Shown one piece after another: positions 26,565 through 35,515 of a stretch of 37,362 nucleotides of DNA (the stretch's first letter is position 1; each line of letters begins with the position of its first letter). The notes below the pieces were generated by a model, which had not been told where the DNA came from, searched no databases, and saw nothing but the letters and a program-made list of their open reading frames with translations. This DNA is from Hyphomicrobium sp. (lineage in GTDB: Bacteria; Pseudomonadota; Alphaproteobacteria; Rhizobiales; Hyphomicrobiaceae): positions 1 to 37,362 of the forward strand of contig JABFRT010000065.1 in the NCBI GenBank assembly GCA_013141015.1, given 5' to 3'. Position numbers and translations under genes: made by a program.

Positions 26565-26984
26565 ATGACCTACGATAGCAGCAACATCTTCGCCAAAATT
26601 CTGCGCGGGGAAATTCCGTGTCACAAAGTCTATGAAGACGCCGATGCGATTGCGTTCATGGATGTGATGCCGCAATCGCCGGGCCACACACTCATCTTGC
26701 CCAAAGCCCCCTCGCGCAATGTGCTTGATGCCGACCCCGCCGTGCTCGCCAAAATTCTGCCGCTGGTGCAGAAAATCGCGATTGCTGCCAAGACCGCGTT
26801 CGATGCCGACGGAATCTCAGTCATGCAGTTCAATGAACCGGCCGGCGGGCAGACAGTGTTCCACCTGCACTATCACGTGGTGCCGCGCTATGACGGCCAG
26901 CCACTCAAATCGCACACCGGCATAATGGAAGACGGCGCGGTGCTCAGCGCCAATGCCGACAAGATGAAAAAGGCGTTGGGGTGA
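26565..26984 (+). CDS. HIT family nucleotide hydrolase
   Basis: This is a 139-residue protein of the histidine-triad superfamily with the HNT-type layout. It contains FAKILRGEIPCHKVYED, FMDVMPQSPGHTLILPK and the triad His100-Leu-His102-Tyr-His104 followed by VVPRY. The middle His is the nucleophile. It probably hydrolyses nucleotide phosphoramidates. Its start ATG follows GAGGCG. A strong stem-loop and a second palindrome follow the stop. Confidence 0.95.
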   Translation: MTYDSSNIFAKILRGEIPCHKVYEDADAIAFMDVMPQSPGHTLILPKAPSRNVLDADPAVLAKILPLVQKIAIAAKTAFDADGISVMQFNEPAGGQTVFHLHYHVVPRYDGQPLKSHTGIMEDGAVLSANADKMKKALG

Positions 26985-27006
26985 AACGCATGCCCCTAAA
27001 AGCAAA

Positions 27007-27035
27007 AAAGGAGTGGTCGGGGAGACCACTCCTTT
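27007..27035. terminator. Stem-loop terminator after the HIT gene
   Basis: A perfect 12-base stem (27007-27018 and 27024-27035, AAAGGAGTGGTC and its complement) carries a GGGGA loop, 22 bases after the HIT stop. An A-run precedes it and only TTT follows, so on the opposite strand it would carry a better T-run than on the forward strand. It most likely ends HIT transcription. Confidence 0.75.
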
Positions 27036-27038
27036 CCG

Positions 27039-27056
27039 GGTCAGACCGGTCTGACC
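27039..27056. repeat. Perfect 18-bp palindrome
   Basis: GGTCAGACC is followed immediately by its exact complement GGTCTGACC, three bases after the previous stem-loop. With no loop it could not form a good hairpin, so a dimeric protein site is more natural. The rest of the gap up to the transglycosylase gene shows nothing clear. Confidence 0.6.
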
Positions 27057-27320
27057 TTGTGACAGAATGAGGGAAGGACGAAGCTCATTCCGTTCGTCGC
27101 CGGCGCTCTGGGGGCAGAGCGGGTAACAGCGCGACGAGATACAAAGCTGCTTCAGCGATGTGTTGAAGATCAACTGATTTGCGATTCGAGGCAAGCGTGG
27201 TGTTGGGTTGCAGCGCCCCCCATTTTAAGTCCTCTTTCACAGCGCCCGACATAATGACGGCGCGATAGGTTCCTAAGCGATCTTAGTCACTCATGATCAA
27301 TCTGCTGGGAGCGCAACTTG

Positions 27321-27989
27321 ATGATGCTTGCCCGTTACACACGCGCCATCGGCGCCACAGTTGTGCTCGCGATGCTGAGCCTATTGATTTTCGAAGCGTA
27401 TGCGGTGTGGGACGCGTCTCGACGCACGCCCCAAATTCTCGCAATCTGGCTTGCCAAACCACAAGCCCTTCCCCTCAGCGCCCTATCAGCCGAACAAAAA
27501 GACATCCTGCTGCAGGTCGAAGATCCGGCATTCTATACGCATAAGGGCGTCGACGTTTCATCGCCGGGCCAAGGCATGACCACGATTACGCAGGGGCTTG
27601 TGAAGTTTCTATATTTTGACGGCTTCCAGCCTGGCTTTGCAAAAATTGAACAAAGCTTGATTGCGCGCTTTGTGCTGGACCAAAGTTTGAGCAAAGACCA
27701 GCAGCTCGCTCTGTTCATCAATCATGCCTATTTCGGAAGCATCAACGGCCGCGAGGTGCGCGGATTGGCAGGCGCTGCCGAGGTCTATTCCGGCAAGCCC
27801 TTCGATCAGCTAACCCGAGACGACTACATCGGACTTATTGCCATGCTGATCGGACCTAACGAGGTGCGGCCTGACAACAAGCGCATTTTCGATGAGCGCG
27901 TGTCACGCATCAAGGCACTGCTTGACGGAAAATGCCAGCCGCAAGGCGTGTTTGATCCAACATACAAGGCGTGCGCGACACGGTCTTGA
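27321..27989 (+). CDS. GT51 transglycosylase-domain protein (short)
   Basis: This is a 222-residue protein with one membrane helix near the N-terminus (ATVVLAMLSLLIFEAYAVW) and a periplasmic GT51 peptidoglycan glycosyltransferase-like domain. Visible motifs are QVEDPAFYTHKGVD (the Glu-Asp pair holds the catalytic Glu), GMTTITQGLVKFL, and LSKDQQLALFINHAYFG. These match the GT51 set but diverge: the second motif is normally GGSTITQQL, and the usual Arg-Lys in the third is weak. It lacks a transpeptidase domain, so it would be monofunctional. TTG 27318, ATG 27321 and ATG 27324 are all possible; GGGAG at 27307-27311 favours 27321. Activity is uncertain. Confidence 0.82.
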   Translation: MMLARYTRAIGATVVLAMLSLLIFEAYAVWDASRRTPQILAIWLAKPQALPLSALSAEQKDILLQVEDPAFYTHKGVDVSSPGQGMTTITQGLVKFLYFDGFQPGFAKIEQSLIARFVLDQSLSKDQQLALFINHAYFGSINGREVRGLAGAAEVYSGKPFDQLTRDDYIGLIAMLIGPNEVRPDNKRIFDERVSRIKALLDGKCQPQGVFDPTYKACATRS

Positions 27990-28064
27990 ACCATGCAGGC
28001 ATCTGCGCTGAGTGTTATGCGGCGTCTTCCGGTGTAACATGAGTTTTGAACCTTGGAGACCAGC

Positions 28065-28706
28065 ATGGCCACTGTATTGATTATCGGCGCGAGCAAGGGC
28101 ATCGGGCTTGAGACAGTCAATGCGGCATTGGCCGCTGGCTATATAGTCCGCGCATTTGCGCGCTCGGCAGCAAACATTCAGATAGATGACGTGCGGCTGA
28201 CAAAAATTCCCGGCGATGCACTCTCGCGAGCAGATATCGATAAGGCGCTCGACGGCGTTGACGCGGTCATTCAATCACTTGGCGTCGCCAGCCTTGGAGA
28301 ATTGGCTGGCGGATCGACGCTGTTCTCGCAATCGACGCGCATCCTGATCGATGCGATGAAAGCCACGGGCGTCGCGCGGCTGATAGCGGTGACGGGCTTA
28401 GGCGCCGGCAACAGCCGCGGGCGGTTCGGGTTCTTTTACGACCGCATCATGTTCCCGCTGTTTCTGGCGCGCATCTATGCCGACAAGGATGTTGCAGAAG
28501 GGATGATCGCCAACAGCGGTCTTGCGTGGACCATCGCGCGGCCCGGGATTCTCACCAATGGGCCTGCGACGATGCACTATAAAGTTCTGCCCAATAGTGA
28601 AGATTGGCGCTACGGCTCGATTTCACGCCGGGACGTTGCGGAATTTCTGGTCCAGCAGATCAGCGACCGCCGGATGCTCGGCAAGACGCCGCTGTTGATT
28701 GGGTAA
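28065..28706 (+). CDS. SDR-like NAD(P)-binding protein
   Basis: This is a 213-residue atypical short-chain dehydrogenase (NmrA/SDR_a5-like). It starts with the dinucleotide loop VLIIGASKGIGLETV (Gly-x-x-Gly-x-x-Gly), then VDAVIQSLGVAS, LIAVTGLGAG, and IARPGILTNG near the substrate end, with ISRRDVAEFLV. The Tyr-x-x-x-Lys catalytic pair of classical SDRs is not present, so it may bind NAD(P) without oxidising a substrate. GGAG is ten bases before the ATG. It converges with clpA across a shared terminator. Confidence 0.87.
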   Translation: MATVLIIGASKGIGLETVNAALAAGYIVRAFARSAANIQIDDVRLTKIPGDALSRADIDKALDGVDAVIQSLGVASLGELAGGSTLFSQSTRILIDAMKATGVARLIAVTGLGAGNSRGRFGFFYDRIMFPLFLARIYADKDVAEGMIANSGLAWTIARPGILTNGPATMHYKVLPNSEDWRYGSISRRDVAEFLVQQISDRRMLGKTPLLIG

Positions 28707-28711
28707 CAAAA

Positions 28712-28738
28712 AAACGCCGGATCAGAGACCCGGCGTTT
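28712..28738 (-). terminator. Intrinsic terminator for clpA (bidirectional)
   Basis: A 9-base stem (28712-28720 and 28730-28738, AAACGCCGG and its complement) with a 9-base loop lies between the converging SDR and clpA stops. On the reverse strand the stem is followed by seven T residues, a textbook intrinsic terminator for clpA. On the forward strand the T-run is broken. Confidence 0.85.
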
Positions 28739-28764
28739 GTGATTGTGAGACCTGAAGCGAGACC

Positions 28765-31212
<2,448 letters not shown>

Positions 31213-31219
31213 TTCAGTC

Positions 31220-31603
31220 CTACTCTTTCTCCATGGTGCATTGTAGAGGATGCCCATTCTGACGTGAAAAATCCATGACCTGAGTCACTTTGGTTTCAGC
31301 GACTTCGTACGTGTAGACACCGCATATCCCTACGCCCTTTTGATGAACATGAAGCATGATGCGGGTGGCGTCTTCCTGTCCTTTGTTAAAAAACCTCTGC
31401 AGAACCAGAACCACGAATTCCATTGGCGTGAAATCGTCGTTCAACAGTAGGACTTTATAAAGGCTAGGCTTCTTTGTTTTAGGCCGGGTCTTGGTGACAA
31501 CACTGGTCTTGCCATCATCATCTCCATTTCCCGGACGCGATCCGTTCTTGCCAGCCAACTGCGGCTCAAGCGTTAAGCGATCGTGTGCAGTGTAGATGGT
31601 CAT
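31220..31603 (-). CDS. clpS: ATP-dependent Clp protease adaptor ClpS
   Basis: This is a 127-residue adaptor that recognises N-degrons and delivers them to ClpAP. A disordered polar N-terminus (about 1-44) precedes the compact ClpS fold. The fold shows [17 protein letters not shown] with the conserved Asp-Asp residues, then [40 protein letters not shown] and [10 protein letters not shown]. All are typical of ClpS. A TTG at 31609 is two codons before ATG 31603; the ATG is preferred. It is transcribed ahead of clpA. Confidence 0.95.
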   Translation of the reverse strand: MTIYTAHDRLTLEPQLAGKNGSRPGNGDDDGKTSVVTKTRPKTKKPSLYKVLLLNDDFTPMEFVVLVLQRFFNKGQEDATRIMLHVHQKGVGICGVYTYEVAETKVTQVMDFSRQNGHPLQCTMEKE

Positions 31604-32298
31604 ATGCAATCCGGTATTCCAGCCCTACGGCAAAAGAGTCGTGACGAGTATCGCGGCACGCAGTTTCATTGTCCATTGTGGCGACACTAGCAAATTCGTG
31701 GCCGCCGTCCCACCTGCCATCGCCGTGTTCCGGGCGAGGTTTACAAAACATAGCTGAGGGTTGCCCCAGCCACACATTTCTTATTGTTTAGGCAGCTCGC
31801 CGCAGCAGCGTTTTTTCCCCTATTTCTCCGGGCGCCACCACATGTGCGCGGCGGGTGTCATGAACCCGCGTCCAGAGAGCCGGGAAAATAAGTCCTGCCC
31901 GTGCGGATCGCGAAGATGGGGACCCCGTCCGGCCAATACAATGGGCGCGGGGACAATGGGCGCGGGGAATGACAGAGGGGCCGCCCGGTGTCTGAGCGCT
32001 GCTTGGCCGCTCCCTGGCGGAAAGCCCAATCAGACCGCCATTTCGAGACACCGTTTGCGAGGATTTTTACCACACCGCTTAACCGTAAGTCAGGTCCGTC
32101 TGTGTATTCTGCAAGACATTGGAAACCCTAAAGGCCGCTCGCCGCGTGCCTAAATGGTGCCCAACAATATTGCTTCTGTCTGGCAACGGATAGGGGCAAG
32201 CCCCGGTGGAGCGCTGAAAGGTGCAACCAGCGGGTCCGGCAGGCAGTGTACCGAGGTTCCCGGGTATTGGGACTAAGGTCGAGAGGGATTAGCGCGTC
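31604..32298. other. Non-coding stretch between clpS and the carboxypeptidase gene
   Basis: About 700 bases separate divergent clpS and the carboxypeptidase gene. I found no gene: the open frames on either strand are poor. A tandem 15-bp pair is at 31938-31967, and a GGGGC-AA-GCCCC hairpin is near 32190. The space must hold both promoters, but I could not place a convincing -35/-10 pair. Confidence 0.5.
31938..31967 (+). repeat. Two tandem 15-bp repeats
   Basis: ACAATGGGCGCGGGG occurs twice in a row without mismatch (31938-31952 and 31953-31967), between clpS and the carboxypeptidase. It looks like a slippage duplication. Confidence 0.8.
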
Positions 32299-34317
32299 TT
32301 GTATCGGCGTTTGGCAGTTGTAAGCCTCGCTTTGGCGGGCATTCATGGTGCGTTCTTGGCTGTCGAACCGGCATTTGCCCGGGGTGGACGGCACGCAGCC
32401 ATGATCCTTGATGCCAACAGCGGTGCCGTTCTGCACGCCGAAGATGCGGACGAGCCCCGCCACCCGGCATCATTGACCAAAATGATGACACTCTATCTCA
32501 CCTTCGAGACCATAGAGTCCGGCCGTCTCTCGATGTCCGACAAAATCAAAATCAGCCCGGAAGCCGCCAACCAAGCGCCATCCAAACTCGAATTGGACCC
32601 TGGCGAAGAAATCACCGTTTCCGACGCTGTCCGCGCGCTGATCACCAAATCCGCCAATGACGTCGCGGTGGCACTCGCTGAAAAAGTCGGCGGATCGGAA
32701 AAGAATTTTGCCCGCCTGATGAATACGCGCGCCCGCGACCTTGGCATGATGAAGACCAACTTCGAGAACGCGTCGGGATTGCCAAACAGCGAACAGGTGA
32801 CCACGGCGCGCGATATGATCACGCTCGGCCTGCGCCTGCAGGACGACTTCCCGCAGTATTATCCGCTGTTCGCGATGCGGTCGTTTACCTACAATCGCTC
32901 AAGCTATCGCAATCACAATACGATGCTTAACAATTTCCAGGGCATCGACGGCATCAAGACCGGGTACACACAGAAGTCCGGCTTCAATCTTGTCTCGTCG
33001 GTCCGGCGCGGCGGGCGTCATGTGGTTGGCGCGGTATTTGGCGGCGCGAGTGCCGCGACCCGTAACGGCGAAATGCGCATGTTGCTCACGCGCGCCTTGT
33101 CTCGGGCTTCAACCGTAAAAACACGCAAGCCTGCGCCATCGCTGATCGCCAAGCTGAAGTCTGCACCGAAAATTGCCGAACGCCCGAAGCCGAAAGATAA
33201 GCCCCCCGTTCAAGTCGCGATGGCGGCGACGGCAGCTCCTGTCATCCAGGCAAAACCATTTGCTCCGGCAAAGCCTGTCGCCCAAGCGGCCCCGAAGCCT
33301 GCGCCGACAATTGCTGCAACACCTGCGGCAAAGCCTGCTCCGCAACCCGTTGCTGAAGCTGTTGCCGGGCCGGTTGCGGAAGCAGCGCCCGCTCCCGTCC
33401 AAACGGCCGCCGTTCAACCAGCGCCTGTTGATGTCTTTAAGGTCAAGCGCGTGATGGTCGCCCCGCGCCAGGGCCCGACAGCGCCGCCGCCGAACCCGGC
33501 TGGAACCACCGATCAGCCCGAGGATACCACCGAAACAGACAGCGTCTCGGTGATGCCGCCAGATGCGCCTATATTCACGCTTGCCAGCGCTGAGACCCCA
33601 GCGCCCGCCGATAAGATTGCCGAGACGTTTGCTGCCGCAGACGCGCCGCAAGCTGATCCGATGAGCGAAACAGTCGTGCCGAAGTTGGCGGCACCAGCAA
33701 TTCAACCAGCCGCCCCTCAAACCGTAGCAACGCCGCGTCCCGCGTCGCTTGATAGCCGTATGGCCGTACTTGGCCCGGGCGATGCCGGACGTGTCGAAGC
33801 TGCTCCTATCGTGCAGCCCATTTCGCTGGCGGCGCCAGCTCCGTTAGCCGCCAAGCCCGTCCCAGCAAAGATGGCGCCGGTTGCCTCGACCGCCAAATCT
33901 GCCGCACTAAAAGCCGCCGCACCCATTGCGAAAACCGCGCCTGTTGTCATCGAGCGCGGCCGCGCGCCGTCGTCATTGCAGGCCCAGGCCAACCAATTGC
34001 CGGCCGCTCAGCCGCAGCGCGTCGCCAGCCTCGCGCCGCCGGTAGCCGCAACTGCACCAGCCGCAGCCGCCGGCCGCTTTGAAATCCAGATCGGTGCTTA
34101 TGGGTCGATTGATGAAGCCCAACGCGCACTGACATCGGCCCAAGGCCGTGCGGGACGCCTACTCGCAGGCTTCCCGTCGGTCACCCATCCGGTGCAAAAA
34201 GCCGGACGGCAAGTATTCCGCGCCCGCTTTACCGGCTTCGACAGCGCGCGCGCCAGCTCGACGTGCCTCGAATTGCGCCGCCAGGCCATCGACTGCTTCG
34301 TGATGACCGCAGAATAG
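32299..34317 (+). CDS. D-alanyl-D-alanine carboxypeptidase with long linker and SPOR domain
   Basis: This is a 672-residue periplasmic protein. The TTG start gives a basic n-region and a signal peptide (LAVVSLALAGIHGAFLAVEP, cut near AFA, residue 27). The S11 peptidase has the Ser58-Leu-Thr-Lys61 tetrad, Ser118-Ala-Asn120 and Lys220-Thr-Gly222, so it is predicted to be an active class-C penicillin-binding protein that trims pentapeptides. A Pro/Ala-rich, probably disordered linker of about 300 residues (280-590) follows, and a SPOR domain (about 592-672, RFEIQIGAYGSIDEAQ) that binds denuded glycan strands at the septum. No upstream ATG is in frame, because a TAG precedes the TTG. It sits just before the bactofilin gene. 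Confidence 0.94.
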   Translation: MYRRLAVVSLALAGIHGAFLAVEPAFARGGRHAAMILDANSGAVLHAEDADEPRHPASLTKMMTLYLTFETIESGRLSMSDKIKISPEAANQAPSKLELDPGEEITVSDAVRALITKSANDVAVALAEKVGGSEKNFARLMNTRARDLGMMKTNFENASGLPNSEQVTTARDMITLGLRLQDDFPQYYPLFAMRSFTYNRSSYRNHNTMLNNFQGIDGIKTGYTQKSGFNLVSSVRRGGRHVVGAVFGGASAATRNGEMRMLLTRALSRASTVKTRKPAPSLIAKLKSAPKIAERPKPKDKPPVQVAMAATAAPVIQAKPFAPAKPVAQAAPKPAPTIAATPAAKPAPQPVAEAVAGPVAEAAPAPVQTAAVQPAPVDVFKVKRVMVAPRQGPTAPPPNPAGTTDQPEDTTETDSVSVMPPDAPIFTLASAETPAPADKIAETFAAADAPQADPMSETVVPKLAAPAIQPAAPQTVATPRPASLDSRMAVLGPGDAGRVEAAPIVQPISLAAPAPLAAKPVPAKMAPVASTAKSAALKAAAPIAKTAPVVIERGRAPSSLQAQANQLPAAQPQRVASLAPPVAATAPAAAAGRFEIQIGAYGSIDEAQRALTSAQGRAGRLLAGFPSVTHPVQKAGRQVFRARFTGFDSARASSTCLELRRQAIDCFVMTAE

Positions 34318-34364
34318 GCGCAAAACGCCGCCCATTTATGGTTTCCGTTAACCCGCGGCCACGC

Positions 34365-34385
34365 CGTACCATTAATGTTGGTACG
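34365..34385. promoter_or_regulatory. Inverted repeat upstream of the bactofilin gene
   Basis: CGTACCA (34365-34371) and TGGTACG (34379-34385) are perfect complements around a 7-base AT-rich loop, TTAATGT. It lies 50 bases before the bactofilin start, where an operator would be. A TATAAA at about 34408-34413 could be the -10, with GGAG at about 34423 as ribosome site. Confidence 0.42.
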
Positions 34386-34435
34386 CGGATTGCATTGCCC
34401 AGTTCTGTATAAAATCAGCCTGGAGACACAGCGGC

Positions 34436-34915
34436 ATGTTCAGCAAGAAACCGGAATCCGACTATTCGACCTATGGCGCGGCAGACCACGGCCGTAACGG
34501 CAATGGTTCGCCCGCGACCGCTATTCTCTCGCCCTCGGTCTATGCCAGCACATCAGACGCCAACTATTCGATCATCAACGAATTTCTGGTCATGCGCGGC
34601 GATCTCGAAAGCGAAGCGGATATTCTCGTCAAGGGCAAGGTGTTCGGCAACGTCAAATGCAAACTGCTGATCATCGATACCGGCGCGCTGATCGAAGGCG
34701 GCATTGACGCTGACGAAGTGGTTGTGCGCGGCGCCACCAAGGGCGTGATGCGCGCCAAAAAAGTCCGTCTCGAGAAAACGGCGGACGTCGATAGCGAAAT
34801 ACACCACCAGAGCTTCTCAGCCGAAGAAGGCGCCAAGATCAAAGGCGCATTGCGCTACAGCGATGACCCAAGCCGCGCCAACATCCACACCCTCGGCACC
34901 GACGCGACGCATTGA
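34436..34915 (+). CDS. Bactofilin
   Basis: This is a 159-residue polymer-forming cytoskeletal protein. A polar N-terminal tail (about 1-45, Ser/Tyr/Asn-rich) precedes the beta-helix core. The core shows regular short strands: EFLVMRGDLESEADILVKG, KVFGNVKCKLLIIDTGALIE, GGIDADEVVVRGATKGVMRA and KKVRLEKTADVDSEI. The repeating hydrophobic-x-Gly pattern is the DUF583 bactofilin signature. Such proteins polymerise without nucleotides and place peptidoglycan enzymes in the cell. It follows a carboxypeptidase carrying a SPOR domain, which suggests a shared role in shape, though they are 118 bases apart. Confidence 0.94.
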   Translation: MFSKKPESDYSTYGAADHGRNGNGSPATAILSPSVYASTSDANYSIINEFLVMRGDLESEADILVKGKVFGNVKCKLLIIDTGALIEGGIDADEVVVRGATKGVMRAKKVRLEKTADVDSEIHHQSFSAEEGAKIKGALRYSDDPSRANIHTLGTDATH

Positions 34916-34945
34916 GTCTTGAAAACAAGTTGTCTGGCCAGGTTT

Positions 34946-35090
34946 CCTCTCCCGAAACGGGAGAGGACGTCACGAAGTGACAGGTGAGGGACTTGATCCG
35001 GCTCCGGAGTTCGCCGCAAAGCCCCTCATCCGCCGCCCAAACATTGGCGCTACCGCGCCATGTGCGGCACCTTCTCCCCTAGGGAGAAGG
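34946..35090. repeat. RIME-like intergenic palindromic repeat
   Basis: Two short perfect hairpins bound the element: CCTCTCCCG-AAA-CGGGAGAGG at 34946-34966 and CCTTCTCCC-CTA-GGGAGAAGG at 35070-35090. In between lies GTGAGGG...CCCCTCATCC. This combination is the look of the Rhizobium-specific intergenic mosaic elements (RIME) I know from Rhizobiales chromosomes. It is non-coding and lies between the bactofilin and the converging small gene. Assignment is by resemblance only. Confidence 0.6.
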
Positions 35091-35122
35091 CAAGGTGGCG
35101 CTATGCAGAAATCCACAACTGC

Positions 35123-35515
35123 TTAGCAACGCCTGCCGTGACGGTTCAATTCGACTGATGTCACGACGTTGCCGAGCGGCGTACTATTTGTATGCTGATA
35201 AACGTTGGATTCAGTGATGTACCCACACTCCATGCGCAACACTCGGCCAAACGATTGAAAAGTTGCGGTGAATATTTCGAGACCTACTGCGGGATCGACG
35301 TAAAAATAGTAAGTCCCTGTGTCGGATTTTCTTGGCGCACACGCGGGCGCGCTCTGTAGTTTAATGCCAATTTTCGCGTAGTCGAACTCCTGGCAGAGCA
35401 GGGTCAGATACGCGACCTCGCGGCGGTCAAAATCGCGAAACCGCTGCCGAAGCAAGAAGTTGATGGCAATCGCGAACGCCACGAGCCCACACACGATGAT
35501 CAGAGATCGTTTCAA
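35123..35515 (-). CDS. Hypothetical secreted or membrane-anchored protein
   Basis: This is a 130-residue protein with an N-terminal hydrophobic segment (LIIVCGLVAFAIAINFLL, residues 5-22) after Met-Lys-Arg, hence exported or anchored. Outside it lie four cysteines (41, 59, 97, 130), which could form two disulfides. I do not recognise a family. The start is TTG, overlapping the PutA stop in a TTGA four-base overlap, so translation is coupled to putA. The rest is Tyr/Phe-rich beta-like sequence. Confidence 0.6.
   Translation of the reverse strand: MKRSLIIVCGLVAFAIAINFLLRQRFRDFDRREVAYLTLLCQEFDYAKIGIKLQSAPACAPRKSDTGTYYFYVDPAVGLEIFTATFQSFGRVLRMECGYITESNVYQHTNSTPLGNVVTSVELNRHGRRC

Noticed and set aside
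31213-31257. ATG start of clpA at 31257
   Set aside because: It would overlap clpS by 38 bases and add residues not seen in ClpA; TTG 31212 with AGGA fits better.
31761-32153. Open frame containing CPCGS, like a SEC-C motif
   Set aside because: Only one short match, spans the tandem duplication, no other conserved piece of the motif or start signal.
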